A stretch of 64,000 nucleotides of DNA from Shimia sp022448905 (GTDB taxonomy: Bacteria; Pseudomonadota; Alphaproteobacteria; Rhodobacterales; Rhodobacteraceae): assembly GCF_047126315.1 (NCBI RefSeq), contig NZ_CP138953.1:1488001-1552000 (forward strand), in the 5' to 3' direction. The notes below the pieces were generated by a model. It did not search any database. It had not been told where the DNA came from and worked only from the letters and a program-made list of their open reading frames with translations. Positions 12,671 to 22,450 of this stretch are shown here, in pieces. Numbering within the stretch: the stretch's first letter is position 1; each line of letters starts with the position of its first letter. The translations under genes and the position numbers were made by a program.

Positions 12671-14788
12671 ATGGCACGCGAATATACGCTCGAACATTAC
12701 CGCAACTTCGGTATCATGGCGCACATCGATGCAGGTAAAACCACCTGCTCCGAGCGCATCCTGTACTACACCGGCAAATCCCACAACATCGGTGAGGTGC
12801 ACGACGGTGCAGCCACCATGGACTGGATGGAGCAGGAACAGGAACGTGGTATCACCATCACTTCCGCTGCGACGACCACCTTCTGGGAGCGCACCGAAGA
12901 TGGCCAAACCGCAGACACGCCTAAGCACCGTCTGAACATCATCGACACTCCAGGCCACGTTGACTTCACCATTGAAGTTGAGCGCTCCCTGGCGGTTCTC
13001 GATGGTGCCGTTTGTGTTCTGGACGCCAACGCTGGTGTTGAACCACAGACCGAAACCGTGTGGCGTCAGGCTGACCGCTACAAGGTTCCACGCATGGTGT
13101 TCGTCAACAAGATGGACAAAATCGGCGCGGACTTCTTCAACTGCGTACGCATGATTGAAGACCGTACCGGTGCAACCGCTGTTCCAGTGGCATTCCCAAT
13201 CGGTGCAGAAACCGAGCTGGAAGGCCTGGTTGACCTGGTCACCATGGAAGAGTGGCTGTGGCAGGGTGAAGACCTCGGCGCAAGCTGGGTGAAAGCACCT
13301 ATCCGTGACGAACTCAAAGATCTGGCCGACGAATGGCGCGGTAAAATGATCGAGAACGCCGTCGAGCAAGACGACGACGCCATGGAAGCCTACCTGGAAG
13401 GCGAAGAGCCTGACGTGCCAACCCTGCGCAAACTGCTGCGCAAAGGTACCCTGTCTCTGTCCTTCGTTCCGGTTCTCGGCGGTTCCGCGTTTAAGAACAA
13501 AGGCGTTCAGCCTCTGCTCAACGCTGTGATCGACTACCTGCCGTCCCCACTGGACGTTGTTGATTACATGGGCTTTGCACCAGGTGATGAAACCGAAGAG
13601 CGTAACATTGCCCGTCGTGCAGACGACGACATGGCGTTCTCCGGCCTGGCGTTCAAAATCATGAACGACCCGTTTGTTGGCTCCCTGACCTTTACCCGGA
13701 TCTACTCCGGTGTGCTGAACAAGGGCGACACGCTCTTGAACTCCACCAAAGGTCGTAAAGAGCGCATCGGTCGTATGATGATGATGCACTCCAACAACCG
13801 TGAGGAAATCACCGAAGCGTTTGCGGGTGACATCATCGCGCTGGCAGGTCTGAAAGACACAACCACTGGTGACACGCTCTGCGCCACCAACGATCCGGTT
13901 GTTCTGGAAACCATGACCTTCCCGGATCCGGTGATCGAGATTGCTGTTGAGCCTAAGACCAAAGCTGACCAAGAGAAAATGTCTCAGGGTCTGCAGCGTC
14001 TGGCAGCCGAAGACCCATCCTTCCGCGTGGAAACTGACCTGGAATCCGGTCAGACCATCATGAAGGGCATGGGCGAACTTCACCTGGACATCCTCGTGGA
14101 TCGTCTGAAGCGTGAGTTCAAGGTTGAGGCCAACATCGGTGCGCCACAGGTGGCCTACCGTGAGACCATCTCCAAAGGCATCGAGCACACCTACACCCAC
14201 AAGAAACAGTCTGGTGGTTCCGGTCAGTACGCTGAAGTCAAAATGGAAATCATGCCGACTGAAGCTGGTGAAGGCTACTCCTTCGAAAGCCGCATCGTTG
14301 GTGGTGCTGTTCCGAAGGAATACATCCCGGGTGTTGAAAAGGGTATCCAATCTGTTATGGACTCCGGTCCGCTGGCAGGCTTCCCTGTGATCGACTTCAA
14401 AGTTGCTCTGATCGACGGTAAGTTCCACGACGTGGACTCCAGCGTTCTGGCCTTTGAAATCGCCGCTCGTATGGCAATGCGTGAAGGCATGAAACTGGCC
14501 GGCGCGAAACTGCTTGAGCCAATCATGAAAGTGGAAGTGATCACACCGGAAGAATACACCGGTGGCATCATTGGCGACCTCACCTCCCGTCGTGGTCAGG
14601 TGTCCGGTCAGGAACCACGTGGTAACGCTGTAGCGATCGATGCATTTGTGCCTCTGGCCAACATGTTCGGCTACATCAACAACCTGCGCTCCATGTCTTC
14701 GGGCCGCGCGCAGTTTACCATGCAGTTCGACCACTACGATCCAGTTCCGCAGAACATCTCCGACGAGATCCAAGCGAAATACGCATAA
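12671..14788 (+). CDS. fusA: Elongation factor G
   Basis: 705 residues. Translocation GTPase of the ribosome. G1 AHIDAGKTT, G3 DTPGHVDF and G4 NKMD are intact, followed by domains II-V ending in the usual FDHYDPVP segment. GAGGACA precedes ATG 12671. Third gene of the str operon; a strong hairpin lies between it and tuf. Confidence 0.98.
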   Translation: MAREYTLEHYRNFGIMAHIDAGKTTCSERILYYTGKSHNIGEVHDGAATMDWMEQEQERGITITSAATTTFWERTEDGQTADTPKHRLNIIDTPGHVDFTIEVERSLAVLDGAVCVLDANAGVEPQTETVWRQADRYKVPRMVFVNKMDKIGADFFNCVRMIEDRTGATAVPVAFPIGAETELEGLVDLVTMEEWLWQGEDLGASWVKAPIRDELKDLADEWRGKMIENAVEQDDDAMEAYLEGEEPDVPTLRKLLRKGTLSLSFVPVLGGSAFKNKGVQPLLNAVIDYLPSPLDVVDYMGFAPGDETEERNIARRADDDMAFSGLAFKIMNDPFVGSLTFTRIYSGVLNKGDTLLNSTKGRKERIGRMMMMHSNNREEITEAFAGDIIALAGLKDTTTGDTLCATNDPVVLETMTFPDPVIEIAVEPKTKADQEKMSQGLQRLAAEDPSFRVETDLESGQTIMKGMGELHLDILVDRLKREFKVEANIGAPQVAYRETISKGIEHTYTHKKQSGGSGQYAEVKMEIMPTEAGEGYSFESRIVGGAVPKEYIPGVEKGIQSVMDSGPLAGFPVIDFKVALIDGKFHDVDSSVLAFEIAARMAMREGMKLAGAKLLEPIMKVEVITPEEYTGGIIGDLTSRRGQVSGQEPRGNAVAIDAFVPLANMFGYINNLRSMSSGRAQFTMQFDHYDPVPQNISDEIQAKYA

Positions 14789-14796
14789 CAAAATTT

Positions 14797-14819
14797 GGGA
14801 AGCGGGCTGCCCGCTTCCC
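14797..14819 (+). other. Perfect hairpin between fusA and tuf
   Basis: GGGAAGCGG and CCGCTTCCC pair perfectly around a GCTGC loop, eight bases after the fusA stop. No T-run follows and the tuf ribosome binding site is eleven bases downstream. A processing or stability element that lets tuf be expressed above fusA is plausible. Confidence 0.7.
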
Positions 14820-14842
14820 ACCTCAACATTAAGGAGGCCATC

Positions 14843-16018
14843 ATGGCTAAGGAAAAGTTTGAGCGCAGTAAACCGCACTGCAACATCGGCACCATTGGTC
14901 ACGTTGACCACGGTAAAACCACGCTGACCGCTGCGATCACCAAGCAGTTTGGTGACTTCAAAGCGTACGACGAAATCGACGGCGCGCCTGAAGAAAAAGC
15001 ACGTGGTATCACCATCTCCACCGCGCACGTGGAATATGAAACCGACGCACGTCACTACGCCCACGTTGACTGCCCAGGCCACGCCGACTACGTGAAAAAC
15101 ATGATCACCGGTGCGGCGCAGATGGACGGCGCGATCCTGGTTGTGAACGCGGCTGACGGCCCAATGCCACAGACCCGTGAGCACATCCTGCTGGGCCGCC
15201 AGGTTGGCATCCCTGCCATGGTTGTGTTCATGAACAAAGTGGACCAGGTTGACGACGAAGAGCTGCTGGAACTCGTTGAGATGGAAATCCGCGAGCTGCT
15301 GTCTGAGTACGAATTCCCAGGCGACGACATTCCTGTGATCGCCGGCTCCGCTCTGGCGGCTCTGGAAGACCGCGACGACAACATCGGCAAAGAGAAAATT
15401 GCTGAGCTGATGGCGGCGGTTGACGAGTACATCCCACAGCCACCACGTGCGACTGACCAGCCGTTCCTGATGCCAATCGAAGACGTGTTCTCGATCTCTG
15501 GCCGCGGTACTGTTGTGACCGGCCGTGTTGAGCGTGGCGTGATCAACGTTGGCGACGAAATCGAAATCGTTGGCATCAAAGACACTCAGAAAACCACCTG
15601 TACCGGTGTTGAAATGTTCCGCAAGCTGCTGGACTCCGGTGAAGCGGGCGACAACATCGGCGCGCTGCTGCGTGGTGTTGACCGTGAAGCGGTTGAGCGT
15701 GGTCAGGTTCTCTGTGCCCCAGGTTCCGTGAACCCACACACCAAGTTCGAAGCAGAAGCCTACATCCTGACCAAGGATGAAGGTGGCCGTCACACGCCAT
15801 TCTTCGCGAACTACCGTCCACAGTTCTACTTCCGGACCACCGACGTGACCGGCACTGTTGAGCTGCCAGCGGGCACCGAGATGGTGATGCCTGGTGACAA
15901 CCTGAAATTCAACGTTGAGCTGATCGCACCAATCGCGATGGAGCAAGGCCTGCGCTTCGCGATCCGCGAAGGTGGCCGCACCGTTGGTTCCGGTGTTGTA
16001 TCCAAAATCGTTGAGTAA
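14843..16018 (+). CDS. tuf: Elongation factor Tu
   Basis: 391 residues from ATG 14843 with a perfect AAGGAGG at 14831-14837; the in-frame upstream ATG 14795 lies inside the intergenic hairpin region and is rejected. GHVDHGKTT (G1), DCPGHADY (G3) and NKVD (G4) are present. It delivers aminoacyl-tRNA to the ribosome. Many proteobacteria carry a second tuf next to a tRNA and secE; none is in this window. Confidence 0.98.
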   Translation: MAKEKFERSKPHCNIGTIGHVDHGKTTLTAAITKQFGDFKAYDEIDGAPEEKARGITISTAHVEYETDARHYAHVDCPGHADYVKNMITGAAQMDGAILVVNAADGPMPQTREHILLGRQVGIPAMVVFMNKVDQVDDEELLELVEMEIRELLSEYEFPGDDIPVIAGSALAALEDRDDNIGKEKIAELMAAVDEYIPQPPRATDQPFLMPIEDVFSISGRGTVVTGRVERGVINVGDEIEIVGIKDTQKTTCTGVEMFRKLLDSGEAGDNIGALLRGVDREAVERGQVLCAPGSVNPHTKFEAEAYILTKDEGGRHTPFFANYRPQFYFRTTDVTGTVELPAGTEMVMPGDNLKFNVELIAPIAMEQGLRFAIREGGRTVGSGVVSKIVE

Positions 16019-16021
16019 GGG

Positions 16022-16080
16022 TGCTTTTGCGCAAGCAAAACGCCCGTAAGGCGACAGGGGCTTTCAAGTCCGCTTGAAAG
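16022..16080 (+). other. Two tetraloop hairpins in the tuf 3' untranslated region
   Basis: GCTTTTGC/GCAAAA close a GCAA loop (GNRA type) at about 16022-16039. CTTTCAAG (16061-16068) pairs perfectly with CTTGAAAG (16073-16080) around TCCG, a UNCG-type stable loop. The intrinsic terminator follows 30 bases later. The stretch holds no tRNA or gene. Confidence 0.65.
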
Positions 16081-16111
16081 CTCCCGAAAGCCTCTTCAGT
16101 TCAGACTACGG

Positions 16112-16139
16112 AAAGGCCGCCCAATGGGCGGCCTTTTTG
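16112..16139 (+). terminator. Rho-independent terminator of the str operon
   Basis: AAAGGCCGCCC (16112-16122) pairs with GGGCGGCCTTT across AAT and ends in a T-run. It lies about 95 bases after tuf and 19 bases before the end of the convergent gene. Confidence 0.92.
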
Positions 16140-16157
16140 CTTTGAGAATGCGGGAAG

Positions 16158-16889
16158 CTAGGCGCCTGTTTGAACCCAGGTCACAGCCTTGTCAAAATCA
16201 TCGGCGCCAAAATGCTTTGCGTTCACCCCGAACGCATGTGTGCCTACTTTGGAGGCCATTTTCTGCCAGCCGGCATCGCCAACAATAGCCGCACGGGTCA
16301 ATTGCCCGACATGCGCACTGGCCAGCGCGAAGTGGTCGCGCAGCGCGCCCAAGCCCTGCCAGCCGTCAAATTCCCGCAGATCGATCACCAGCCCAAACGG
16401 GCTTTTGCCCGCCAGAAGATTGTCGAGATCTTCGGATTTGCCTTCGTAGATCTCGCTGTCGAGCTTACCCATCAGGCGTACGCAGACGGTGCTGTCATCC
16501 ACCGCGTCAATCTGAATGGAGCCAAGGCTTTCGCGCAGCCACCGGCGGGCATCGTCAGCTTCTGACAGGCCAAACAACGCCACGGGGCAGGGCATCAGCA
16601 CGCCAAACATCGAGATCAGCCGTTTCATTGTGCTGTCGTCCGTCGCAATGGCACAGCGGTCAAACCCGCGCCAGTGTTTGAACCCCATCCGGCTGTCCTG
16701 CCACATGGCGCCGGCGGTGAAATCCCCCGGTCCACCGTCCAGGATCACCAGCAGGCGAATGTTCTCCGCCTGCTCGATGGCCCGGTCAATCGCCGGGGTC
16801 AGAACGTCGGTATAGTCGCTTTCGGTAATGGGGGCGGTCATGCGGACTTCCAGAAATTCCGGTCCGCCTGCTTCAGTCACTTCAATCAT
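16158..16889 (-). CDS. Tandem SpoIIAA-like (STAS-type) protein
   Basis: 243 residues, made of two copies of the SpoIIAA-like fold (Pfam SpoIIAA-like). The first copy is ITESDYTDVLTPAIDRAI...RLLVILDGGPGDFTAGAMWQD...HWRGFDRCAIATDD; the second is KLDSEIYEGKSEDLDNLL...GLVIDLREFDGWQGLGALRD...LTRAAIVGDAGW. This family resembles anti-sigma antagonists and is linked to lipid binding or stress, but the role is not settled. AAGGTG lies five bases before ATG 16889. It stands alone and converges on tuf. Confidence 0.8.
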   Translation of the reverse strand: MIEVTEAGGPEFLEVRMTAPITESDYTDVLTPAIDRAIEQAENIRLLVILDGGPGDFTAGAMWQDSRMGFKHWRGFDRCAIATDDSTMKRLISMFGVLMPCPVALFGLSEADDARRWLRESLGSIQIDAVDDSTVCVRLMGKLDSEIYEGKSEDLDNLLAGKSPFGLVIDLREFDGWQGLGALRDHFALASAHVGQLTRAAIVGDAGWQKMASKVGTHAFGVNAKHFGADDFDKAVTWVQTGA

Positions 16890-17125
16890 GTCGTCACCTT
16901 AATAAACTAACTGCACCGCCATGGTGGCACAGCCACCAAGGCCAGCCCAACAAAAGTTTGAGTATTTTGCTCGGATTGCGTGCAAGCGGAAAAATCTTAA
17001 GCCTGAAAATGGCTTAACTTGTTCACAAAAATGTGTGTCGACCTTGCTTTTGCAATCCGCTTGGGGTGACACTGTTCCCATGCACCCGCGCGCGACGTCG
17101 CGGATTGAAGAACAGGGGAAATGTC
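16890..17125. promoter_or_regulatory. Divergent upstream region of the SpoIIAA-like gene and the peptide ABC operon
   Basis: 236 bases without a gene. TGGTGGC/GCCACCA form a hairpin at 16922-16938. The middle is AT-rich (16945-17050), as expected for promoters, but no consensus -35/-10 pair stands out. Confidence 0.4.
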
Positions 17126-18691
17126 ATGAGACATATGTTAAGCGCGGCCGTTCTGGCCGCTGTTTGTGCTGCACCTGTTGCAGCCGAAGAGTTTAAGTGG
17201 GCGGGCACCACCGATCCGCAAACCATGGACCCGCACGCGGTGAACTCTGCACCGGTTCTGGGCTTTCTGAACAACGTGTATGAAGGCCTCGTGCGTCGCG
17301 GAAAAGACATGTCGATTGAGCCCGCGCTGGCGACCAGTTGGGAGCCGATTGGCGACGGCGAAGGTTGGCGTTTCCATCTGCGCGAAGGTGTGACCTTCCA
17401 CGATGGCAGCACTTTTGACGCCGAAGACGTTCTGTTCTCTTATGAGCGTGCGTCCAACGAAGTGTCTGATACCCGCAGCTGGTTTGCGCCGGTGTCTGAG
17501 GTGAAGGTTGTCGACAGCAAGACCGTCGACATCATGACCTCCGCCCCCAACCCGATTTTCCCGGACAGCATTGCCAACTGGATGATCGTGGACAAAGGCT
17601 GGGCCGAAGCGAACAACGCCGCGCTGCCGGACAAGGAAAACGGCAACTACGCCACGCTGAACGCCAACGGCACCGGCGCCTTCATGGTGACCGAGCGCGA
17701 ACCGGACCTGCGCACGCAGCTTAAGCCGTTTGACGGTTGGTGGGACGAGGCAACGCATAACATCACCGTGGCGGAGTTCACCCCGATCCAGAACTCGGCC
17801 ACCGCTGTGGCCGCGCTGTTGTCTGGCGAGGTGGACATGATCAACCCGGTGCCAATCCAGGATGCCGAACGTCTGCAAGGCCAGGATGGCGTGCAAGTCA
17901 TTCAAGGCATCGAGGCGCGCGTGATCATGCTTGGTTTTGCCCAGGAAGCTGACGTGCTGAAATACGGCGCGGATGCCGGCAAGCCAAACCCGTTCCAAGA
18001 CGCCCGTGTGCGGGAAGCGGTGTCCAAAGCGGTGAACGTGGACGCGATCCTGAAGACCATCATGCGTGGCAATGCCGAACCCGCCAGCCAGTTGGTCAGC
18101 CCGGCAATGCGCGGCTACTCCGCTGCCAACATGGACCGTCCGACGTATGATCCGGAAGGCGCCAAAGCCCTTCTGGCAGAAGCGGGCTATGCCGATGGCT
18201 TTGCCTTTGGCCTGAAGTGCCCAAACAACCGTTACCTGAACGACGAAGCGGTTTGTCAGGCGGTCACAGCGATGTTGGCAAAAGTCGGCATCAATGCTGA
18301 ACTGGACGCCATGCCGGTCTCCAACTACTGGCCAGAACTGCGGGCGGATAACTTCGACATGTATCTGCTGGGCTGGTCCCCGGGCACCTTTGACGCAGAG
18401 CACCCAATCCGCTTCCTGGCGCACACCCCGAACTCTGAGAAGAAACTCGGCAGTTGGAACTTTGGCGGCTACTCCAACGCCAAGATCGACGAGATGCTGC
18501 CGATGATCCAATCGGAGATCGATGATGGCAAACGCCAGATGATGCTCGACGAATCCGCAGCGATTCTTCAGGCGGAAACCGCCTATGTGCCGATGTACGT
18601 ACAACCTCTGGTATGGGGTGCGCGTGACAACGTCTCCCTGACACAGCGCCCGGATAATTTCTTTATTCTGCGCTGGGTGAACGTGCAATAA
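17126..18691 (+). CDS. ABC transporter substrate-binding protein, family 5 (peptide type)
   Basis: 521 residues from ATG 17126 (AGGGGAA site at 17114-17120). Residues 1-20 form a signal peptide ending APVAA, so the protein is periplasmic. The body is the SBP_bac_5 fold of dipeptide/oligopeptide/nickel binders (TTDPQTMDPHAVNS, WRFHLREGVTFHDG, DVLFSYER, the C-terminal VPMYVQPLVWG). First gene of an importer operon; a hairpin separates it from the permeases, which usually lets the binding protein be made in excess. The ligand is not known. Confidence 0.93.
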   Translation: MRHMLSAAVLAAVCAAPVAAEEFKWAGTTDPQTMDPHAVNSAPVLGFLNNVYEGLVRRGKDMSIEPALATSWEPIGDGEGWRFHLREGVTFHDGSTFDAEDVLFSYERASNEVSDTRSWFAPVSEVKVVDSKTVDIMTSAPNPIFPDSIANWMIVDKGWAEANNAALPDKENGNYATLNANGTGAFMVTEREPDLRTQLKPFDGWWDEATHNITVAEFTPIQNSATAVAALLSGEVDMINPVPIQDAERLQGQDGVQVIQGIEARVIMLGFAQEADVLKYGADAGKPNPFQDARVREAVSKAVNVDAILKTIMRGNAEPASQLVSPAMRGYSAANMDRPTYDPEGAKALLAEAGYADGFAFGLKCPNNRYLNDEAVCQAVTAMLAKVGINAELDAMPVSNYWPELRADNFDMYLLGWSPGTFDAEHPIRFLAHTPNSEKKLGSWNFGGYSNAKIDEMLPMIQSEIDDGKRQMMLDESAAILQAETAYVPMYVQPLVWGARDNVSLTQRPDNFFILRWVNVQ

Positions 18692-18705
18692 AACTGCCTA
18701 AAAAT

Positions 18706-18732
18706 GAGGCGGCGGGCAATCTTCGCCGCCTC
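18706..18732 (+). promoter_or_regulatory. Hairpin between binding-protein and permease genes
   Basis: GAGGCGGCG (18706-18714) pairs perfectly with CGCCGCCTC (18724-18732), nine-base loop, 14 bases after the stop codon, with no T-run. Such stems protect the upstream message and reduce read-through to permease genes in other importer operons. Confidence 0.6.
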
Positions 18733-18804
18733 ACGCGCTGCACTTGACCTGCGCCCTTTGAGAGCGCAAGGCTCGCGCCAATAAAAAAACAAAGGGACGC
18801 AGTG

Positions 18805-19785
18805 ATGCTGATGTATGTCTTAAAAAGAGTACTACAGTCCGCATTGGTTCTTCTGGTCGTAGGCTTAGTTGCCTTCAGCATGTTTCAATTCGTCGGGGAT
18901 CCGATTGATAACATGTTGGGTCAGGAACGCACCGATGCTGACATTGCCCGTCTTCGGACGGAGCTTGGGTTGGATCAACCTTTCCCGGTGCAATACTACA
19001 AATTCCTCGAAAACGCGGTGCAAGGTGACTTTGGGGTCAGCTACCGTCAGGGCCGCCCAGTGGCGGAAATCCTTGTGGAGCGTGCGCCAGCGACGTTGGA
19101 ACTGGCTGCGGTCAGTGGTTTTCTGGCGATTTCAATCGGTATCGGCCTAGGGGTGTTCACTGCGATCCGCAAAGATGGGTTCCTCGCCAATGCGATTATG
19201 TCCATCTCGCTTATCGGGGTGTCTCTGCCGACCTTCTTGATTGGTATTTTGCTGATCTATCTGTTCTCGGTTGAATTGGGTTGGTTACCCGCCTTTGGCA
19301 GGGGGGATGTGGTGCACATTGGTTGGTGGAGCACCGGCCTACTGACCGCGACCGGGCTTAAGGCGATCATCCTGCCTGCCATCACCCTGGGTCTTTATCA
19401 AATGACGCTTATCATGCGTTTGGTGCGCTCCGAGATGCTGGAAGTCTTGCGTCAGGACTATGTGCGCTTTGCCCGGGCCCGAGGTCTGAAAGACCGCACG
19501 GTGAACTTCCGCCACGCGCTGAAAAACACGCTGGTGCCGGTGATCACGGTGACCGGTCTGCAGCTTGGTTCGATCATCGCTTTTGCGATCATTACGGAGA
19601 CTGTGTTCCAATGGCCGGGTGTCGGTCTGTTGTTCATCAACGCGGTTCAGTTTGTCGACATCCCGGTGATGGCGGCCTACCTGATGCTGATTTCGGTGAT
19701 GTTTGTGGGGATCAACCTGATCGTTGACCTGCTCTATTTTGCGATCGATCCGCGCCTGCGCACGGACGGGAAGGGGGCACACTGA
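18805..19785 (+). CDS. ABC transporter permease, DppB family
   Basis: 326 residues from ATG 18805; AAAGGGA at 18791-18797 fits this ATG better than the adjoining GTG 18802. It has an N-terminal membrane segment (VLLVVGLVAFSMFQFVGDP), the TM_PBP1 core with MRLVRSEMLEVLRQDYVRFA followed by ARGL (the EAA loop that contacts the ATPase), and six predicted membrane spans. It pairs with the next gene to form the channel. Confidence 0.93.
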   Translation: MLMYVLKRVLQSALVLLVVGLVAFSMFQFVGDPIDNMLGQERTDADIARLRTELGLDQPFPVQYYKFLENAVQGDFGVSYRQGRPVAEILVERAPATLELAAVSGFLAISIGIGLGVFTAIRKDGFLANAIMSISLIGVSLPTFLIGILLIYLFSVELGWLPAFGRGDVVHIGWWSTGLLTATGLKAIILPAITLGLYQMTLIMRLVRSEMLEVLRQDYVRFARARGLKDRTVNFRHALKNTLVPVITVTGLQLGSIIAFAIITETVFQWPGVGLLFINAVQFVDIPVMAAYLMLISVMFVGINLIVDLLYFAIDPRLRTDGKGAH

Positions 19786-20726
19786 TGTCTGATCAATCCG
19801 CAACCGCACCGCAGTCGCGTCTTGCCAAGGCGCTGGACAGCGATTTTGTCTACAGCTTCCGCCGCTCGCCGGTGGCCGTGGTGTCTTTCATCGTGGTGAT
19901 GCTGCTGGTGCTGAGCGCTGTCTTTGCACCGCTGATCGCGCCGTATGACCCGTTTGATCCGGGCTCTCTGGACCTGATGAACGGCTTTACCGCGCCGATG
20001 GCGCCCAATGACTTCACCGGTGACGTCTTCTGGCTTGGCACAGACGATCAGGGCCGCGACGTGTTTTCCACCATTCTTTATGGCATGCGCGTCTCGCTCT
20101 TTGTCGGCTTGGCCGCTGTGAGCTTCGCCATGATCCTCGGCATCACGCTTGGTCTGGTGGCTGGCTACGTCGGCGGTTGGGTGGAAACCCTGATCATGCG
20201 CGCCGCTGATGTGCAGCTGACCTTCCCCTCCATTCTGGTGGCCATGCTGATCTTCGGGATCGCCAAAGGTGTCATCCCAATTCAGCACCATGACCAAATG
20301 GCCATCTGGGTACTGATCATCGCGATTGGCCTGTCTGATTGGGTGCAATTCGCCCGCGTGGTGCGTGGCGCGACGCTGGTGGAAAAAGACAAAGAGTACG
20401 TGCAAGCCGCGCGTATGATGGGTCGCGGTCGTGGCATCATCATGCTGCGTCACATCCTGCCAAACGTGTTGTCGCCTGTTCTGGTGATTGCGACGATTTC
20501 CTTGGCGTTGGCCATTATTGCTGAGGCAACACTGTCCTTCCTCGGCGTGGGCGCACCGCCGACCCAACCGTCGCTGGGCACCTTGATCCGCATCGGGCAA
20601 GATTTCCTCTTCTCCGGTGAGTGGTGGATCATCCTGTTCCCATCCGTGACCCTTCTGGCGCTTGCGCTGTCTGTGAACCTGCTGGGCGACTGGCTGCGTG
20701 ATGCATTGAACCCGAGGCTGCAGTGA
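19785..20726 (+). CDS. ABC transporter permease, DppC family
   Basis: 313 residues; its ATG shares one base with the TGA of the first permease (TGATG), a sign of translational coupling. N-terminal OppC_N segment (DFVYSFRRSPVAVVSFIVVM), LGTDDQGRDVFSTILYGMR, and an EAA loop VEKDKEYVQAARMMG. Inner membrane. Confidence 0.93.
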   Translation: MSDQSATAPQSRLAKALDSDFVYSFRRSPVAVVSFIVVMLLVLSAVFAPLIAPYDPFDPGSLDLMNGFTAPMAPNDFTGDVFWLGTDDQGRDVFSTILYGMRVSLFVGLAAVSFAMILGITLGLVAGYVGGWVETLIMRAADVQLTFPSILVAMLIFGIAKGVIPIQHHDQMAIWVLIIAIGLSDWVQFARVVRGATLVEKDKEYVQAARMMGRGRGIIMLRHILPNVLSPVLVIATISLALAIIAEATLSFLGVGAPPTQPSLGTLIRIGQDFLFSGEWWIILFPSVTLLALALSVNLLGDWLRDALNPRLQ

Positions 20727-22444
20727 TGACCGAGAAACTCCTAGATATCGAGGGCCTCTCGGTCCACTTCCCGACCCGTCGCAAGCTGTTTGTGGCGGTG
20801 AACAAGGCCAACCTCGCGGTTGAGCCGGGGGAAATCCATGGTCTTGTCGGCGAGTCCGGTGCGGGCAAATCCACCATCGGCGCCGCCGTGATGGGCTTGC
20901 TGGAGCGCCCCGGCCACATCGCCGAGGGCACGGTGAGCTTCAAGGGGGAGCACATCAACGGGCGCGATGCGGACGGCATGCGAGCGCTGCGGGGCGCGAA
21001 GATCTCCATGATCTTCCAGGACCCGCTGACCTCGCTGAACCCGCTTCTGACCGTTGGGCAGCAGTTGGTGGAAACCATCCAGTTCCACCTGAAACTGTCC
21101 GACGCGGACAGCAAAAAGCGCGCGATTGAGCTTTTGGACCGGGTGGGTATTCCCATGCCGGACGAGCGCATCAATCAATACCCACACCAGTTCTCTGGCG
21201 GCATGCGCCAGCGGGTGGTGATCGCGCTTGCGCTCTGCTCGGAACCGGATGTGATTATCGCGGATGAGCCGACCACGGCGCTCGACGTGTCGATTCAGGC
21301 GCAGATCCTTGAGCTGATCAAGGAGCTGGCGCGGGAACGTCAGACCGGCGTGGTCCTGATCACCCACGACATGGGTGTGATCGCGGACACCACAGATAAG
21401 GTGACCGTGATGTATCAGGGGGAGGTCGTGGAAAGCGGCAGCACAGAGCAAGTGCTTGGCGCCCCGGCGCATGAGTACACCAAGTCGCTCATCGCCGCAG
21501 TGCCACGTCCGACGCTCAAGGTGCATCGCTTCCCGCAGCTGTCTTATGGTGGTCGTCAGATTGCGTTCCACATCGACGATTTGGCGCGCAACTGGGACCG
21601 TCCGGAGCCAACCAAATCCGGCACGCTTTTGAAGGTCGAGGGGCTCACCAAGACTTTCCTGCAAAGTGGGTCGATCATCCCATCACGCCGCAAGTTCTTC
21701 ACTGCCGTGGACAAGGTCAGCTTTGACATCCGCGAAGGTGAGGTCTTTGGCATCGTGGGGGAAAGTGGCTCGGGCAAGTCGACCGTGGCCCGCATGATTG
21801 CGACGCTCTATCAGACCAATGGTGGCAAGATCTTCTTTGACGAAGACGAGATCACGCAGCTCAAGACCGCCAAGGACTTGGAAAGCTACCGCCGTCAGAT
21901 CCAGATGATCTTCCAGGACCCGTTTTCCAGCCTCAACCCGCGCATGCGTGTGGATGAAATCATTGCGGAGCCGGTGAAACACCACAAGCTGCTGGAAGGC
22001 GCTGCCATTCAGCACCGTGTGGACGAGTTGTTGGAACGTGTGGGGCTTGGCTCGGAAGCGGGCCGAAAGTATCCGCACGAGTTCTCCGGTGGTCAGCGCC
22101 AGCGGATTTCGATTGCGCGCGCTCTGGCAACACAGCCGCGCTTCCTGATCTGTGACGAGCCGACATCCGCGCTCGACGTGTCCATTCAGGCGCAGATTCT
22201 GAACATCCTCAAAGATCTTCAGGAGCACCTCGGCCTGACCATGCTCTTCATCAGCCACGACCTGCCGGTGGTACGCCAGATGTGTGACCGTGTCGGTGTG
22301 ATGCGTCAGGGGCAAACGGTGGAGGTGGCGGACACCGAAACGCTGTTTGCCGCACCAAAAGAGAGCTACACACGAGAGCTTTTGAGCTTGATGCCCAAGC
22401 TCGAAGGGCTGTCCACGGAAGGTCTTCAGGACGAGATCATCTAA
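20726..22444 (+). CDS. Fused double ATPase of the peptide ABC importer (DppD-DppF type)
   Basis: 572 residues from ATG 20726, again sharing one base with the preceding TGA. Two full ATPase domains are joined in one chain. Domain 1 (about 1-260): Walker A GESGAGKS, signature FSGGMRQR, Walker B VIIADEPT. Domain 2 (about 290-572): GESGSGKS, FSGGQRQR, FLICDEPT. Both carry the family-5 C-terminal ASTAL-type oligopeptide extension after the H-loop. One protein would supply both ATP sites of the transporter. Confidence 0.93.
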   Translation: MTEKLLDIEGLSVHFPTRRKLFVAVNKANLAVEPGEIHGLVGESGAGKSTIGAAVMGLLERPGHIAEGTVSFKGEHINGRDADGMRALRGAKISMIFQDPLTSLNPLLTVGQQLVETIQFHLKLSDADSKKRAIELLDRVGIPMPDERINQYPHQFSGGMRQRVVIALALCSEPDVIIADEPTTALDVSIQAQILELIKELARERQTGVVLITHDMGVIADTTDKVTVMYQGEVVESGSTEQVLGAPAHEYTKSLIAAVPRPTLKVHRFPQLSYGGRQIAFHIDDLARNWDRPEPTKSGTLLKVEGLTKTFLQSGSIIPSRRKFFTAVDKVSFDIREGEVFGIVGESGSGKSTVARMIATLYQTNGGKIFFDEDEITQLKTAKDLESYRRQIQMIFQDPFSSLNPRMRVDEIIAEPVKHHKLLEGAAIQHRVDELLERVGLGSEAGRKYPHEFSGGQRQRISIARALATQPRFLICDEPTSALDVSIQAQILNILKDLQEHLGLTMLFISHDLPVVRQMCDRVGVMRQGQTVEVADTETLFAAPKESYTRELLSLMPKLEGLSTEGLQDEII

Positions 22445-22450
22445 AACCAG

